Source of the DNA: Polynucleobacter sp. UB-Tiil-W10
GTDB lineage: Bacteria > Pseudomonadota > Gammaproteobacteria > Burkholderiales > Burkholderiaceae
Direction: 5' to 3'
DNA length: 64,000 nucleotides
NCBI RefSeq assembly: GCF_018881605.1
Contig: NZ_JACVPZ010000001.1
Coordinates: 62,001-126,000 of the forward strand
The notes under the pieces were generated by a model, which worked only from the letters and a program-made list of their open reading frames with translations, had not been told where the DNA came from and did no database searches. Below are positions 43,857 to 54,893 of the stretch, in pieces (the first letter of the stretch is position 1; each line of letters starts with the position of its first letter). Made by a program: the position numbers and the translations under genes.

Positions 43857-46616
43857 TTAGAGTGAACGTGCAACTTCAGTTACTTCAAACACTTCTAACT
43901 GGTCGCCTTCTTTAATATCGTTATAGCCTTTTAATGACAGACCGCATTCAACACCGGCACGAACCTCCTTGGCGTCATCCTTGAAGCGCTTGAGAGAGTC
44001 CAACTCACCAGTCCAAACAACGACGTTGTCACGCAAGAGACGAACACTAGATGAGCGTTTAACGATTCCATCAACCACTAAGCAACCTGCAATCGCGCCG
44101 ACTTTAGATACCAAGAAGACTTGACGAATCTCAACGAGACCAGTGATTTCTTCTTTCTTATCTGGAGTCAACATGCCGCTCAGTGCTAACTTCACTTCAT
44201 CAACAGCGTCATAAATGATGTTGTGATAACGAATATCTACACCATTGTTCTCGGCTAACTTACGAGCAGCAGCATCTGCACGGGAGTTAAAGCCAAAGAT
44301 GACCGCTTTAGATGCAACAGCCAAGTTCACGTCAGTTTCAGTGATACCACCAACACCTGCGTGAACAATTTGAACCTTAACCTCAGGTGTAGAAAGCTTC
44401 ATTAATGACTGCGCTAAGGCTTCTTGAGAACCTTGTACGTCAGCCTTAATAATCAGCGGCAACAACTTAGCTTCAACCGCGCCCTCTTCCATGTTTTCCA
44501 TCATGGTCTCAAGTTTGAATGCCTGCTGTTTCGCCAACTTCACATCACGGAACTTACCTTGACGGAACAATGCAATTTCGCGAGCCTTACGCTCATCGGG
44601 AACTACTTGCACTGACTCACCAGCCGCAGGAACATCAGCTAAACCTTGAATTTCTACCGGAATAGATGGGCCTGCTTCGTTACAGGGTTTGCCGTTTTCA
44701 TCCAACATAGCGCGTACGCGTCCGTAGGTTGAACCAGCAAGCAACATATCGCCACGTTTAAGGGTGCCCGACTGAACCAAAATGGTTGCAACAGGACCCT
44801 TACCTTTATCCAAACGCGCTTCAATGACTAAACCTTGAGCAGGAGCATCTTTAGGTGCTTTCAGTTCTAAGATTTCAGCCTGTAAGAGCACGTTCTCTAG
44901 CAAGGCATCAATACCTTCGCCAGTTTTTGCTGATACAGGAATAAATGGCACATCGCCACCGTATTCCTCAGGAACCACTTGCTCTGCAACCAATTCAGTT
45001 TTAACGCGCTCAGAATTGGCTTCTGGCTTATCAATCTTATTAATTGCGACAACAATAGGAACGCCACCTGCGAGCGCATGGTGAATCGCTTCTTTAGTTT
45101 GCGGCATCACGCCGTCATCAGCCGCTACCACCAAAATCACAATATCCGTTGCCTTGGCACCACGAGCACGCATTGCCGTAAAGGCTTCGTGGCCCGGAGT
45201 ATCCAGGAAGGTAATCATGCCGCGCGGAGTTTCCACATGGTATGCACCGATGTGCTGAGTAATACCACCAGCTTCACCGGTAGCAACTTTTGCAGCACGA
45301 ATCTTATCGAGCAAAGAAGTTTTACCGTGGTCAACGTGACCCATCACCGTTACAACTGGAGGACGTGGCAACAATTCTGCATCGTGACCATCAGTACCCA
45401 GATCCAAATCAGGATCATCTAATTTTGCAGCATGGGCTTTATGGCCCATCTCCTCAACGAGAATCATCGCAGTATCTTGATCAAGCACTTGATTGATGGT
45501 GACCATTTGCCCCATACCCATCAGCAACTTAATCACTTCCGCACTCTTAACCGCCATGGCATGAGCTAACTCAGCAACAGTAATTGTTTCTGGAACATGA
45601 ACATCACGCACCACTGGTTCGGTTGGAACTTGGAAGTTTGTATCTACGTTCGCTTCTGCGATTTGGCGCTGCTTCTTACGGCCACCGCCTGAACGCCAGC
45701 CACCAACGCCACCAGAAGAATCACCGCGAGTCTTTAAGCCACCAGGTTTCTTGGCGCCTTCTTCTTGCCAAGTAGATGATGTCTCAGCAGATTTGATGGT
45801 TTTACCGCCAACTTTAGCAGCAGCCTTTTTCTTATCATCAGCGCCTTCAACTTTTGCTGGCTTATGCAGGGTACCTTTTTTCGCTTCCTCAGCAGCAATT
45901 TCACTTGGTGCTTTCAGAACGCGGGCTGGAGCACTCATCATGTCGCGAATCGCTAAAGCCTCAGCTTCAGCGGCAGCACGACGAACACGAATGTCTGCCA
46001 ATTCTTTTTCTTTACTTGCAGCTAAATCTTTAGCCGCTTTATCTGCAGTCGCTTTTTTCTCGGCAGCAGCTGCAGCAGCAGCTGGCGCTTCATCTACAGG
46101 CGCCACTTCTTTGACGGCTATCGGAGCAGCAACTTCTTTTTGACGCGCTTCTTCAGCCGCCTTCATTTCCGCTTCTTGACGTGCCAATAGCTCGGCTTGG
46201 CGTGTCGCCTCAGCCGCGCGTTTTTCTAATTCTTCTGCAGAGATAACAGGCTTAACTGGTGCAGCCGGTGCGACCTCTTTGACCGGTGCTACTGCTGCCT
46301 CTTCAGGCGCCTTCTCTCCAGCCTTAACCAGCACACGCTTTTTACGCACCTCAACCTGTACGGTACGAGTTCGTCCAGCAGAATCTGCTTGACGAATTTC
46401 TGAGCTCTCGCGCTTGATTAAGGTAATCTTTTTGCGCGTGCCACTGTCAACGCTGCCATGCTCTTTTTGCAAATGCTCGAGCAGGACAGTTTTGTCCTTT
46501 TCGGTAATGCTGTCGTCCTCAGAACCTTTTTCAATACCGGCCGCCTTCAACTGCTCTAGGAGGTCTGGCGCGGTACGTTTTAATTCTTTAGCGAGTACTT
46601 TTACTGTTGTTGCCAT
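43857..46616 (-). CDS. infB: Translation initiation factor IF-2
   Basis: 919 residues. N-terminal IF2 domain (about 1-60), a long Ala/Glu/Lys-rich linker (about 110-250) and a basic G-W-R-S-G-G-G-R-K segment, then the G domain with G-H-V-D-H-G-K-T-S near 424, D-T-P-G-H-E-A-F and N-K-I-D, followed by domains II-IV. It delivers fMet-tRNA to the 30S. It follows nusA by 13 bp and precedes rbfA by 5 bp. A single start at 46616; no internal start was examined in detail. Confidence 0.97.
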   Translation of the reverse strand: MATTVKVLAKELKRTAPDLLEQLKAAGIEKGSEDDSITEKDKTVLLEHLQKEHGSVDSGTRKKITLIKRESSEIRQADSAGRTRTVQVEVRKKRVLVKAGEKAPEEAAVAPVKEVAPAAPVKPVISAEELEKRAAEATRQAELLARQEAEMKAAEEARQKEVAAPIAVKEVAPVDEAPAAAAAAAEKKATADKAAKDLAASKEKELADIRVRRAAAEAEALAIRDMMSAPARVLKAPSEIAAEEAKKGTLHKPAKVEGADDKKKAAAKVGGKTIKSAETSSTWQEEGAKKPGGLKTRGDSSGGVGGWRSGGGRKKQRQIAEANVDTNFQVPTEPVVRDVHVPETITVAELAHAMAVKSAEVIKLLMGMGQMVTINQVLDQDTAMILVEEMGHKAHAAKLDDPDLDLGTDGHDAELLPRPPVVTVMGHVDHGKTSLLDKIRAAKVATGEAGGITQHIGAYHVETPRGMITFLDTPGHEAFTAMRARGAKATDIVILVVAADDGVMPQTKEAIHHALAGGVPIVVAINKIDKPEANSERVKTELVAEQVVPEEYGGDVPFIPVSAKTGEGIDALLENVLLQAEILELKAPKDAPAQGLVIEARLDKGKGPVATILVQSGTLKRGDMLLAGSTYGRVRAMLDENGKPCNEAGPSIPVEIQGLADVPAAGESVQVVPDERKAREIALFRQGKFRDVKLAKQQAFKLETMMENMEEGAVEAKLLPLIIKADVQGSQEALAQSLMKLSTPEVKVQIVHAGVGGITETDVNLAVASKAVIFGFNSRADAAARKLAENNGVDIRYHNIIYDAVDEVKLALSGMLTPDKKEEITGLVEIRQVFLVSKVGAIAGCLVVDGIVKRSSSVRLLRDNVVVWTGELDSLKRFKDDAKEVRAGVECGLSLKGYNDIKEGDQLEVFEVTEVARSL

Positions 46617-46629
46617 GCACTACTTCCTC

Positions 46630-48111
46630 TCATGAAGTAAACCAATGTTCGCGCGCTTTCATGATGAGCGTTTTCGCAGTTTCTTCGTCAATTTGTGTCG
46701 CCTCAACCAGCTCATCAACAGCTAGTTCAGCAAGGTCGTCACGGGTGTGAACTTGATTGTCAGCAAGCTTAGCAATCAGTTCTGTTGTCATTCCCTCAAG
46801 GGAGCGCAAATCTTGTGAAACTTCACCAATACGCTCTTCTTTTGCTAACTCCATAGTCAACAAAGAATCACGCGCACGAGTACGCAACTCATTCACGGTA
46901 TCTTCATCGAAAGAATCGATCTCTAACATTTCAGAGAGGGGTACATAAGCGACCTCTTCCAATGTATTGAAACCTTCTTCAATCAAGATATCAGCCACTT
47001 CTTGATCCACATCCAACTTATCCATAAACAACTGGCGTACAGAAGATGCTTCTTTTTCAGTTTTCTCGGCAGACTCTTCAGGAGTCATGATGTTAATTTG
47101 CCAGCCAGTCAAATCGCTCGCCAAACGAACGTTTTGTCCACTTCGGCCAATGGCGATTGCCAAGTTTTCTTCGTCAACCACTACGTCCATTGCATGACGC
47201 TCTTCGTCAACGACGATAGAAGATACTTGGGCTGGAGCCAAGGCACCAATCACAAACTGGGCTGGATCTTCAGACCACAATACGATGTCTACTGCTTCGC
47301 CAGCAACTTCATTGCGAACTGCAGTCACACGGGTGCCACGTACACCAACACAAGTGCCAATTGGGTCAATACGCTTGTCATAAGTAATCACAGCAATTTT
47401 TGCGCGGATACCAGGATCACGGGCAGCGCCTTTGATCTCTAATAAACCCTGCTCCATCTCTGGAACTTCGTTCTCAAACAACTTGATCAAGAAATCTGGG
47501 CAAGTACGGGAGAGTTCAATTTGAGGGCCGCGTGCTTCGCGATCCACCTTAAGTATGTATGCGCGGACACGATCACCAGAACGTAAGTTCTCTTTTGGAA
47601 TCATTTGATCACGACGGAGCAATGCTTCAACGCGACCAGATTCAATAATGAGACCATTCTTATCAGCACGTTTCACGGTACCAGTCATGACTTTTTCGCC
47701 ACGCTCAAGGTAATCGTTCAAAATTTGTTCACGTTCCGCGTCGCGAATGCGCTGCAAAATAACTTGCTTAGCAGCTTGCGCGCCAATACGGCCGAATGCT
47801 AAAGATTCGATTTGCTCTTCGATATAGTCGCCAACTTCCATGTCAGCGAGTTGCTCTTGAGCTTCAAATTGCAGAATCTCTTTATCTGGCTCTTGCAAAC
47901 CGGCTTCATTTGGAACAACCAACCAGCGACGGAAGGTTTCGTATTCACCAGATTCGCGATCGATCGACACACGAATATCCACATCTTCAGTTGCATAACG
48001 CTTCTTAGTAGCAGAGGCTAAGGCCATTTCTAAGGCCTCAAACACAATTGCTTGATCAACGTTCTTTTCACGCGCTAGCGCGTCTGCCAACATGAGAACT
48101 TCTCGGCTCAT
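46630..48111 (-). CDS. nusA: Transcription termination/antitermination factor NusA
   Basis: 493 residues. N-terminal RNAP-binding domain ([13 protein letters not shown]), an S1 domain around 135-200 ([12 protein letters not shown]), two KH domains ([10 protein letters not shown] and [12 protein letters not shown]) and two C-terminal acidic helix-hairpin-helix repeats. It overlaps rimP by 4 bp (ATGA) and precedes infB. Confidence 0.97.
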   Translation of the reverse strand: MSREVLMLADALAREKNVDQAIVFEALEMALASATKKRYATEDVDIRVSIDRESGEYETFRRWLVVPNEAGLQEPDKEILQFEAQEQLADMEVGDYIEEQIESLAFGRIGAQAAKQVILQRIRDAEREQILNDYLERGEKVMTGTVKRADKNGLIIESGRVEALLRRDQMIPKENLRSGDRVRAYILKVDREARGPQIELSRTCPDFLIKLFENEVPEMEQGLLEIKGAARDPGIRAKIAVITYDKRIDPIGTCVGVRGTRVTAVRNEVAGEAVDIVLWSEDPAQFVIGALAPAQVSSIVVDEERHAMDVVVDEENLAIAIGRSGQNVRLASDLTGWQINIMTPEESAEKTEKEASSVRQLFMDKLDVDQEVADILIEEGFNTLEEVAYVPLSEMLEIDSFDEDTVNELRTRARDSLLTMELAKEERIGEVSQDLRSLEGMTTELIAKLADNQVHTRDDLAELAVDELVEATQIDEETAKTLIMKAREHWFTS

Positions 48112-48599
48112 GACTTTCTTCCTTTGAAATCAATAACAGGGACCAACCGAGTCTTATCGACCTCGGCTAAAGAGAACTCCAATTGAGAGGGCTGACCATC
48201 AGCACCCTCAAATACCAAACCAAACTTTGCATCAGGAGAATTCAATTCACCACTGAGCAAGCCTTGCAACTCACCACGAAAATTCTTGCGATTGCCAACT
48301 GCAACACGCAATTTCAAATCTACTTCCATGCCAGCAAAGCGCTCAAAATCAGCGGCAGTTTTTACTGGGCGATCCAATCCTGGAGATGAAATCTCTAAAC
48401 GCTCAAAGGGAATGTTTTCTACTGGCAAGGTGTAGCTCAACTGATGGCTAACCTTTTCGCAATCCAACACCGTAATCAAGCGCTCGTAATCTGGGTTTTC
48501 AATCGTGACGCGCAGCAATCCTCCGGCTTCACGCTCGATATCAACTAGCGTGTAACCCAAGTTTTCCAGCTCTGCAGAAATAACCTGCTGATCCTTCAC
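48108..48599 (-). CDS. rimP: Ribosome maturation factor RimP
   Basis: 163 residues from a GTG at 48599, 6 nt after [14 protein letters not shown] and the central [11 protein letters not shown] motif are diagnostic, and the C-terminal part is an Sm-like beta barrel. It is required for 30S assembly. It is the first gene of the rimP-nusA-infB-rbfA-truB unit. A structured leader precedes it. Confidence 0.95.
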   Translation of the reverse strand: MKDQQVISAELENLGYTLVDIEREAGGLLRVTIENPDYERLITVLDCEKVSHQLSYTLPVENIPFERLEISSPGLDRPVKTAADFERFAGMEVDLKLRVAVGNRKNFRGELQGLLSGELNSPDAKFGLVFEGADGQPSQLEFSLAEVDKTRLVPVIDFKGRKS

Positions 48600-48733
48600 G
48601 ACAACCTTTCATACCAAAATGGCAAAAAAAAATGGGCTTCAAAGCCCATATTCTCGAAATTCAGAACAGGCCGACTTACGTTGATCGCAACATCAGTCGG
48701 TAACAACTAAAAACAGCAGAAACCTGCTGTAAG
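48600..48733 (-). ncRNA. rimP 5' leader with three hairpins and a terminator-like end
   Basis: Reading the minus strand from the inferred start near 48733: hairpin 1 spans 48730-48713 (ACAGCAG/CTGCTGT, followed by TTTT), hairpin 2 spans 48700-48671 (CCGACT/AGTCGG plus GTTG/CAAC) and hairpin 3 spans 48649-48632 (ATGGGCTT/AAGCCCAT) followed by nine Us (48632-48624), then 25 nt to the rimP GTG. Hairpin 3 with U9 is a textbook intrinsic terminator inside the leader. A leader element upstream of rimP is described in Rfam for gammaproteobacteria; membership here is not tested. Confidence 0.6.
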
Positions 48734-48739
48734 ACCAAA

Positions 48740-48745
48740 ATTATA
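48740..48745 (-). promoter_or_regulatory. TATAAT -10 element upstream of the rimP leader
   Basis: The minus strand has a consensus TATAAT about 28 bp downstream of the rluB stop. A clear -35 at 16-18 bp was not found. Its position would start a transcript near 48733, just before hairpin 1. Confidence 0.5.
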
Positions 48746-48772
48746 GCCTATTTGGCAGAAAACCGATACAAA

Positions 48773-50572
48773 TCAGAAGCTTTCGCCCGGGTTTCTCGGT
48801 TTCCTAGGCCCTTTATTGAAGGGTTTTCGCCCTTTTGGTGCGCTACGCTTAGGCCCATTTCCAGGACTTTGAGGATTGCCCGTCACAAAGGCAGACTGTC
48901 CATGATGAACTTTGGCGCCTTTACTGCGATTTTGGCCCTGGCCACCACCTTGTCCGCCCTGAGCGCCTTGACCACCACGACCACCTTGGCCGCCCTGACC
49001 TGGTCTACCGCCTTGGGTGCGACCACGGAAAGGTCCGCGACCTTCGCCAGAAGCACCGCCACCACCAGGTTTTCCGCCTCTACCCTGATGAGTCAGGCCG
49101 TTATGGCCACTAGCAAGGGTTAAAGCATCACGCGATCCCCAATAAGAAACCGAGGTTTGCATTGGATCCGGCTGGAAATCCTCGCCCACAGGACGACGAT
49201 CACGATTATTTGGATTAGGGCTGCGACCCTTGTCTTGCGGCTGCGGCATTTTTAAGCCAGCAGACTTCATGAGGTTATAAATGCCGCCGGCCTCAATCTC
49301 TTCCCATTTACCCCGTCTCAAGCGTGGAGGCAATAAGAAAATGCCATAACGCGTTCTGATTAAGCGAGATACCGTATGACCAACTGCCTCAAACATACGA
49401 CGAACTTCGCGATTACGGCCCTCAGTTAATGCAACGTGGTACCAACGGTTAGCACCTTCACCACCACCTATCGCTAGACGTAAGAACTTAGCTTGGCCAT
49501 CATCGAGCGTGATGCCACTCTTTAATAGAGCAGTATTTTCTTGGCTCAAGTCGCCCAGGATACGCACGGCGTATTCACGCTCGACACCGTAACGTGGATG
49601 CATTAAGCGATTAGCTAACTCACCAGATGTGGTGAATAACAAAAGGCCTTCGGTATTAAAGTCCAAGCGGCCAACAGCAATCCAACGACCTTGGCGCGGC
49701 TTTGGTAGACGATCAAATACAGTTGGACGACCTTCAGGATCCGACTGACTGACGATCTCGCCAGCAGGCTTGTGATACATGATGACGCGTGGCGGCTTAG
49801 TCTGAATCTTGCGATGTACTGGTTTGCCATTAATACGCACTTGATCAGTTGGTCCAATGCGTTGCCCAATATGCGCAGGCAATCCATTGACAGAAACACG
49901 CCCCTGAATAATTAAGTCTTCCATATCGCGACGCGAGCCCATGCCGACATCAGCTAATACTTTGTGCAACTTAACAGTATCTTCATCATCCGCGTCATCG
50001 TCTAGACCGTCGAGATCAGACCAAACTTCATCACGCAAACTGAGAGGGAGATCATCGACGTTCGCAAACTGCAAACTACTCATTTCTTCATCTGTTGGCG
50101 CATCTGAATCTTCATCTTCACGCGAACGTTGAGCACGGCGCTCAGCACCAGTTTGATGCGAGATCTCACTCTCATTAACGCCATCAATATTTTTAACTTC
50201 TTCAACCTCAGGGGCATCTAAGGCGGCATCGAACTCACCAGAAACTACCGAAGCAAACAATGCTTCGATTTCAGCGGGGTTAGGGGCTAATTTTGACGAA
50301 TCGTTACTGCCTTGATTGCCCCTGCCTTCGCGAGGACCATTAGCATCACCACCCTCGCGGCGTGGCCGATCCTTATTAAATGGACGCTTTTTGTTAAAGG
50401 CAGGCTTGCCACCTCCCGTGCCTTGGCGACGGGGGCGACGATCGCCACGTTCAGCGCGTTCCCCACCTTCAGTCTTAGGGCTATCAGTATTCGATGGCGC
50501 AGCGTCTGAGTTAGAGGGAGTTGCCGATGAATTTACTACCGGTGATGATTCGTTTTCGTTAGAGCTTGTCAT
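48773..50572 (-). CDS. rluB: 23S rRNA pseudouridine synthase RluB-like with long disordered ends
   Basis: 599 residues. Residues 1-195 are a disordered, charged region with [11 protein letters not shown]. The S4 domain (about 200-245) is followed by the RsuA/RluB catalytic core with G-R-L-D304-F-N-T-E-G-L-L-L-F. The C-terminal about 80 residues are Gly/Arg/Gln-rich with repeated R-G-G-Q-G-like units. It makes pseudouridine 2605 of 23S rRNA. It follows scpB by 6 bp. The C-terminal tail is unusually long for the family. Confidence 0.92.
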   Translation of the reverse strand: MTSSNENESSPVVNSSATPSNSDAAPSNTDSPKTEGGERAERGDRRPRRQGTGGGKPAFNKKRPFNKDRPRREGGDANGPREGRGNQGSNDSSKLAPNPAEIEALFASVVSGEFDAALDAPEVEEVKNIDGVNESEISHQTGAERRAQRSREDEDSDAPTDEEMSSLQFANVDDLPLSLRDEVWSDLDGLDDDADDEDTVKLHKVLADVGMGSRRDMEDLIIQGRVSVNGLPAHIGQRIGPTDQVRINGKPVHRKIQTKPPRVIMYHKPAGEIVSQSDPEGRPTVFDRLPKPRQGRWIAVGRLDFNTEGLLLFTTSGELANRLMHPRYGVEREYAVRILGDLSQENTALLKSGITLDDGQAKFLRLAIGGGEGANRWYHVALTEGRNREVRRMFEAVGHTVSRLIRTRYGIFLLPPRLRRGKWEEIEAGGIYNLMKSAGLKMPQPQDKGRSPNPNNRDRRPVGEDFQPDPMQTSVSYWGSRDALTLASGHNGLTHQGRGGKPGGGGASGEGRGPFRGRTQGGRPGQGGQGGRGGQGAQGGQGGGQGQNRSKGAKVHHGQSAFVTGNPQSPGNGPKRSAPKGRKPFNKGPRKPRNPGESF

Positions 50573-50578
50573 TAATTA

Positions 50579-51298
50579 TTATTTTGTTTCGTCTGGTTTA
50601 TCTTCAGACTCAGGGGTAACTTCTTCTTCAGTAATTTCAATAGTAGTTTCTTCAATAATGATTTCTACTACTTCAGTTTCAGCCTCACTTACTTCTTGTG
50701 TATCAGCATCAATGATGACTGTCTCGACGGTGGCGGATGGATCAAACTGCATCACCGCTTGACCTAATTGCTCTGCAGCAGCCATTGGCGCCGCATCTTC
50801 CAACATTGGCAGACTTTGTAAATTCGTCAGACTGAGGTCATCTAAGAACTGCTTGGTAGTGGCGTACAAGCCTGGGCGGCCAATGGTTTCTTTATGACCA
50901 ATGACCTCAACCCAACCACGATCTTCTAACTGCTTCATCACGTTACTGCTAACCGCAACACCGCGAATCTCTTCTATCTCACCGCGAGTAACGGGTTGGC
51001 GATAAGCGATGATGGCTAAAGTCTCCATCACAGCGCGTGAATACTTTGGTGGCTTTTCTGGTGTCAGGCGATCAAGATATTCGCGCATTGAAAGGCGGCT
51101 CTGAAAACGCCAGCCTGTTGCGATATGCACTAACTCCATACCCTTTTCATCCCAGGCGCGTTGCAACTCTACCAATGCTTCATCGATATCTGCGGTCGTA
51201 ATGTCTTCTACAAATAGACGTGACAAATCAGCAACGGTGAGTGGCTCCTGTGCGCATAGGAGGGCTGTTTCAATTACACGCTTATTGTGATCATCCAT
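50579..51298 (-). CDS. scpB: SMC-ScpAB condensin subunit ScpB
   Basis: 239 residues. Tandem winged-helix domains: [19 protein letters not shown], then [23 protein letters not shown], a highly conserved ScpB signature. An acidic E-rich tail follows. It is the kleisin-associated subunit for SMC. scpA is not adjacent in this window. Co-oriented with rluB, as in many bacteria. Confidence 0.95.
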   Translation of the reverse strand: MDDHNKRVIETALLCAQEPLTVADLSRLFVEDITTADIDEALVELQRAWDEKGMELVHIATGWRFQSRLSMREYLDRLTPEKPPKYSRAVMETLAIIAYRQPVTRGEIEEIRGVAVSSNVMKQLEDRGWVEVIGHKETIGRPGLYATTKQFLDDLSLTNLQSLPMLEDAAPMAAAEQLGQAVMQFDPSATVETVIIDADTQEVSEAETEVVEIIIEETTIEITEEEVTPESEDKPDETK

Positions 51299-51485
51299 AA
51301 AATTCGGGCTACCAGGAGCAATCCTGATTAGGCTTTAATAATGTATTCAGTAATGGGTTTTGGTGTTCTCTAGCGACTACGGACAATCCATCTCATCAGT
51401 TCTTATTGGAATATGCCCGCGCTGAAACGAAGTCCTTTTCGTTCACCTTTCGGCCATTATAAGGTAGGCTCAATACAATAGCCAC

Positions 51486-52409
51486 ATGCACAAGAATTCT
51501 ACAAAACCCTCTTTATCGATGCCAAACACCCCGGATTCCAGTGAGCGACGCAGACTCCTGAGCCTCGGAATTGGCATGGGGGCTCTTTTTGGAGGGATGA
51601 GCCTGAGCTCTTGCAGCCTCATGGGCAGCAAAAAACCAGTGGTTGGCTTAGTTTTAGGTGCTGGCGCTGCTAGAGGCTTTGCCCATATTGGCGTCATCAA
51701 GGCGCTAGAAGCCCAAGGCATCAGACCTGACATCGTTGTGGGCAGTAGCGCAGGCAGCGTGATTGCTGCTTTATTGGCCTCCGGGGTAACTGGGAATGAT
51801 CTAAACCGCTTAGCCATGAACTTAGATGAGGCCACGATTGCGGACTGGGGACTTCCCTTTGCAGGGCGATTTGGAGGTCTGATTAAAGGCGACGCCTTGC
51901 AAAACATGGTCAACCGAGAAGTGCAAAACAAATCCATTGAACAAATGCGCATCCCTTTGGGAATTGTTGCCACCGAATTGCAGTCAGGCAAAGGGACTTT
52001 ATTTAGAACCGGCAATACAGGTTTGGCAGTGCGTGCATCTTGCAGCATCCCAGGTGTGTTTCAGCCAGCAGTAATTGGCGGCAAAGAATATGTAGATGGC
52101 GGTTTAGTTGCGCCAGTGCCTGTTAGCTATGCAAGACAGATGGGTGCAACTTTAGTGATTGCAGTCAATATCTCTTCTGAGCCAGTTCATCAAGATGCCA
52201 GCGGAACCTTTGGCATATTGCAGCACACCATCTCCATCATGCAAAGAAGCATCAATCAGTACGAGTTGAAAAGTGCTGATATCGTCATTCAGCCGCAATT
52301 AAAGCAAATGAGTAGTGGCGATTTCAAATCCAGAAATGCCGCGATTCTTGCTGGCGAAATCGCTGCACAAGAGCAAATGGGATTGATTAAAGAAAAGTTG
52401 AAGGGCTAG
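51486..52409 (+). CDS. Patatin-like phospholipase with a lipoprotein-type leader (RssA family)
   Basis: 307 residues. Leader R-R-R-L-L-S-L-G (Tat-like) and a lipobox L-S-S-C43 suggest an exported lipoprotein. The patatin core has G-A-G-A-A-R-G (oxyanion loop), G-S-S88-A-G (nucleophile Ser) and D204-G-G (acid dyad). These lipid acyl hydrolases act on membrane lipids, though the substrate is unknown. Divergent from scpB, with 187 bp between. The ATG at 51486 is used; a Met at residue 12 (51519) still keeps the leader. Confidence 0.85.
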   Translation: MHKNSTKPSLSMPNTPDSSERRRLLSLGIGMGALFGGMSLSSCSLMGSKKPVVGLVLGAGAARGFAHIGVIKALEAQGIRPDIVVGSSAGSVIAALLASGVTGNDLNRLAMNLDEATIADWGLPFAGRFGGLIKGDALQNMVNREVQNKSIEQMRIPLGIVATELQSGKGTLFRTGNTGLAVRASCSIPGVFQPAVIGGKEYVDGGLVAPVPVSYARQMGATLVIAVNISSEPVHQDASGTFGILQHTISIMQRSINQYELKSADIVIQPQLKQMSSGDFKSRNAAILAGEIAAQEQMGLIKEKLKG

Positions 52410-52435
52410 TAGCCATCGGGCTGAAGTGCCCTAGC

Positions 52436-53083
52436 TTAAAGACTGCGTGACTTACGCTTGAGACTTTTTACTTCGTTCAGGAGTTCTTGACGCTCGGAAT
52501 CATTAAGATTATCGCTACCATCTAAGCGACGTGCACCATCAAAACGTTTATCCCAATAGAGGCTACCAAGATCATCTACTCGTACATTCGTACCTTTAGA
52601 AGGAGAGTGAATGAATTTGTTGTCGCCGACATAAATTCCCACGTGAGAAAAAGTGAGACGCATAGTGTTAAAGAACACGAGGTCGCCTGGTTGCAATTCT
52701 TCACGGGTAATGGGTTTTCCAACACGACTCATCTGAGTTGACTTACGTGGCAACAAGAAACCAAGCTTGTCTTTAAAGACATAACCCACAAAGCTGCTGC
52801 CATCTAATCCGGATTGCGGTAATTCTGTGTCAGAGCGATAACGTACGCCAATGACTTCCATAGCGCGATTAATCAACTCTTCTGATTTACCTGTAACGGT
52901 ATCAGCCAAGCGATCTGATACGCGAGCAATATAAGAACGCCCCGCCTGAAACATGCTCTCTTTTGGAACCACAGCATCAGCGGATGCCTCTATCGCAGTA
53001 TCAGCAGCATAAGCAGATACCGAAAGGATGGCGCCTAAGCTCAGGCCCAGTAGTTTTAAAAGTAGTGCTTTTTTCAATGACAT
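52436..53083 (-). CDS. NlpC/P60-fold protein with catalytic Cys replaced by Gly
   Basis: 215 residues with a Sec signal (about 1-27). The C40 peptidase core is recognisable: G-V-R-Y then G-L-D94-G95-S-S-F-V-G-Y-V, E-E-L-Q-P-G-D-L-V-F-F, S-H147-V-G-I-Y-V-G and F-I-H159-S. The expected D-C-S-G-F reads D-G-S-S-F, so the nucleophilic Cys is missing (GGC in place of TGC) while both histidine-bearing strands are intact. It is therefore probably a non-catalytic peptidoglycan-binding member or a recent loss of function. It converges on the patatin gene with a 26-bp gap. Confidence 0.88.
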   Translation of the reverse strand: MSLKKALLLKLLGLSLGAILSVSAYAADTAIEASADAVVPKESMFQAGRSYIARVSDRLADTVTGKSEELINRAMEVIGVRYRSDTELPQSGLDGSSFVGYVFKDKLGFLLPRKSTQMSRVGKPITREELQPGDLVFFNTMRLTFSHVGIYVGDNKFIHSPSKGTNVRVDDLGSLYWDKRFDGARRLDGSDNLNDSERQELLNEVKSLKRKSRSL

Positions 53084-53231
53084 CGGATCAGTTTAACAAA
53101 GAACCCTTAATTAACCAAGTATTCAGTCTATGCTTAAGTCTTTGTTTATAAACATAAATTTGCATTAAATAGGGGCAAATGCACCAATTTAGCCCATTTG
53201 AAGAGGATTTTTACCCTCCCCTTAGACCTGC

Positions 53232-54893
53232 CTAAGTCAACTCAGCAGCAGCAAAAAGCGCTTTGGTATAGGTTTGGTGGGGATGCTTGATGAGGGTTTC
53301 GGTATCACCAAACTCCACTACCCTGCCTTCTTTAAGAACCATTACCTCATGAGACATCGCTCTAATGACGGCTAAGTCATGGCTAATCATGAGATAAGCT
53401 AAGTTGTACTTTTTCTGCAGCTCAGTCAATAAAGCAAGTACCTGCTTTTGAATAGAGACATCTAATGCAGACGTAGGCTCATCTAAAACCAAAATTTGTG
53501 GGCGCAAGATTAAGGCGCGGGCAATCGCAATACGTTGCCGCTGTCCGCCAGAAAACTCATGGGGATAACGAAGAAGCGCCGAGCGATCTAAACCCACTTC
53601 CTTGAGTATGTCTACTACGCGAGTCTCGCGTTCTGTGGCCGAGAGTTTTGGCAAGTGCACATCCAAACCTTCAGAAACAATCTGTAAGACATTCATTCGG
53701 GGAGATAGTGATCCAAAGGGATCCTGAAAAATCACCTGCAAGCTAGAACGCATCGCGCGCCGTTCAATGGGTTTCAGTTTCTGCCAGTCGCTACCAAGCA
53801 CATCAACAGTGCCAGTAACCTCTGCGGCTGAGTCGCCCAACAAACCAAGCACCGCCATACCCAATGTTGTCTTACCTGAACCAGATTCGCCAATCACGCC
53901 AATGGTTTGACCTTGCTTTAATGCAAAGCTAACTTTCTTTAGCACCTTGTGTGGTGGTGCTTTTTTAAACCAAGAAACTGATTCTGAACTTGGATAAGCA
54001 ACAGATAACTCTTCGGTTTTTAATAACACTGGGGCTAAAGGCATGAGTGGTGCCAAGTCACGTACTGGCTCACTATTTACCAAGGCCCGGGTGTAAGGAT
54101 CTTCAGGATGCTGAAATACTTGCTTAGTCGATCCCGATTCCAGCAAGTTACCTTGATTCAGTACTGCTACGCGTTGTGCAAAATGCTTTACCAAATTGAG
54201 ATCATGGGTAATTAGGAGTATTCCCATCCCACCATGATCTTTAGATTCTTCTTGAAGCTCCTTCAATAAATCTAAAATCTGTAAACGTAAACTCACATCC
54301 AATGCTGTCGTAGGTTCATCTGCAATCAATAGCCGCGGCTTGCATGCCAAAGCCATCGCAATCATTGCACGCTGTCTTTGACCGCCAGAGAGTTGATGTG
54401 GATAAGAATGAAAACGACGCTCAGGCTCAGGAATTCCTGTCTTTCTGAGTAAGTCAACCGCAGCATCAATCGAGTCTGCCTTAGAAATCAGGGGTTGATA
54501 GATTTGTACCGCTTCAATTATTTGATTGCCAACAGTAAATAATGGGTTCAGCGCGGTCATTGGCTCCTGAAACACCATGGCTATTTCGCGCCCACGAATT
54601 TCCCTAATATCTTGCATAGACATTGAGAGTAAATCTACTGTGCCGCTCCCGTCTTTTTTGTTCCACAGAATCTTTCCAGAAACTTTGGCGCCCTCAGGCT
54701 CAAGCTGCAAAGGCGCCAAAGCGGTCAGCGTCTTGCCAGAGCCTGACTCCCCCACTAAAGCAACGCGTTCACCTATGCCGATTTCTAAATCGAGATGATT
54801 GACGGCAAACTTTTCTCGTCGGCCTGATCCAAATGAAATGCAGAGATCTTCATAGCGCAACAAGGATTGCTTTGGAGTTGAACTTACGCTCAT
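53232..54893 (-). CDS. yejF: Peptide ABC transporter ATPase YejF (fused double NBD)
   Basis: 553 residues with two ABC domains in one chain. Walker A is G-E-S-G-S-G-K-T at about 48-55 and again at about 333-340. Signatures are L-S-G-G-Q-R-Q-R and F-S-G-G-Q-R-Q-R, with Walker B L-L-I-A-D-E-P and I-L-V-L-D-E-P. The dipeptide/microcin C importer family. It overlaps yejE by 4 bp. Confidence 0.95.
   Translation of the reverse strand: MSVSSTPKQSLLRYEDLCISFGSGRREKFAVNHLDLEIGIGERVALVGESGSGKTLTALAPLQLEPEGAKVSGKILWNKKDGSGTVDLLSMSMQDIREIRGREIAMVFQEPMTALNPLFTVGNQIIEAVQIYQPLISKADSIDAAVDLLRKTGIPEPERRFHSYPHQLSGGQRQRAMIAMALACKPRLLIADEPTTALDVSLRLQILDLLKELQEESKDHGGMGILLITHDLNLVKHFAQRVAVLNQGNLLESGSTKQVFQHPEDPYTRALVNSEPVRDLAPLMPLAPVLLKTEELSVAYPSSESVSWFKKAPPHKVLKKVSFALKQGQTIGVIGESGSGKTTLGMAVLGLLGDSAAEVTGTVDVLGSDWQKLKPIERRAMRSSLQVIFQDPFGSLSPRMNVLQIVSEGLDVHLPKLSATERETRVVDILKEVGLDRSALLRYPHEFSGGQRQRIAIARALILRPQILVLDEPTSALDVSIQKQVLALLTELQKKYNLAYLMISHDLAVIRAMSHEVMVLKEGRVVEFGDTETLIKHPHQTYTKALFAAAELT

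Noticed and set aside
44979..45422. A 147-codon plus-strand frame inside infB
   Set aside because: Antisense shadow of the IF-2 G domain; no recognisable protein pattern.
48900..49090. Tandem repeat or CRISPR-like region in the GC-rich stretch
   Set aside because: The repeats are irregular and code for the Gly/Gln/Arg tail of RluB; no fixed spacer pattern.
51470..52048. A 192-codon open frame on the minus strand
   Set aside because: It lies opposite the patatin gene, which has catalytic motifs; the reverse frame is proline- and serine-rich with no domain.
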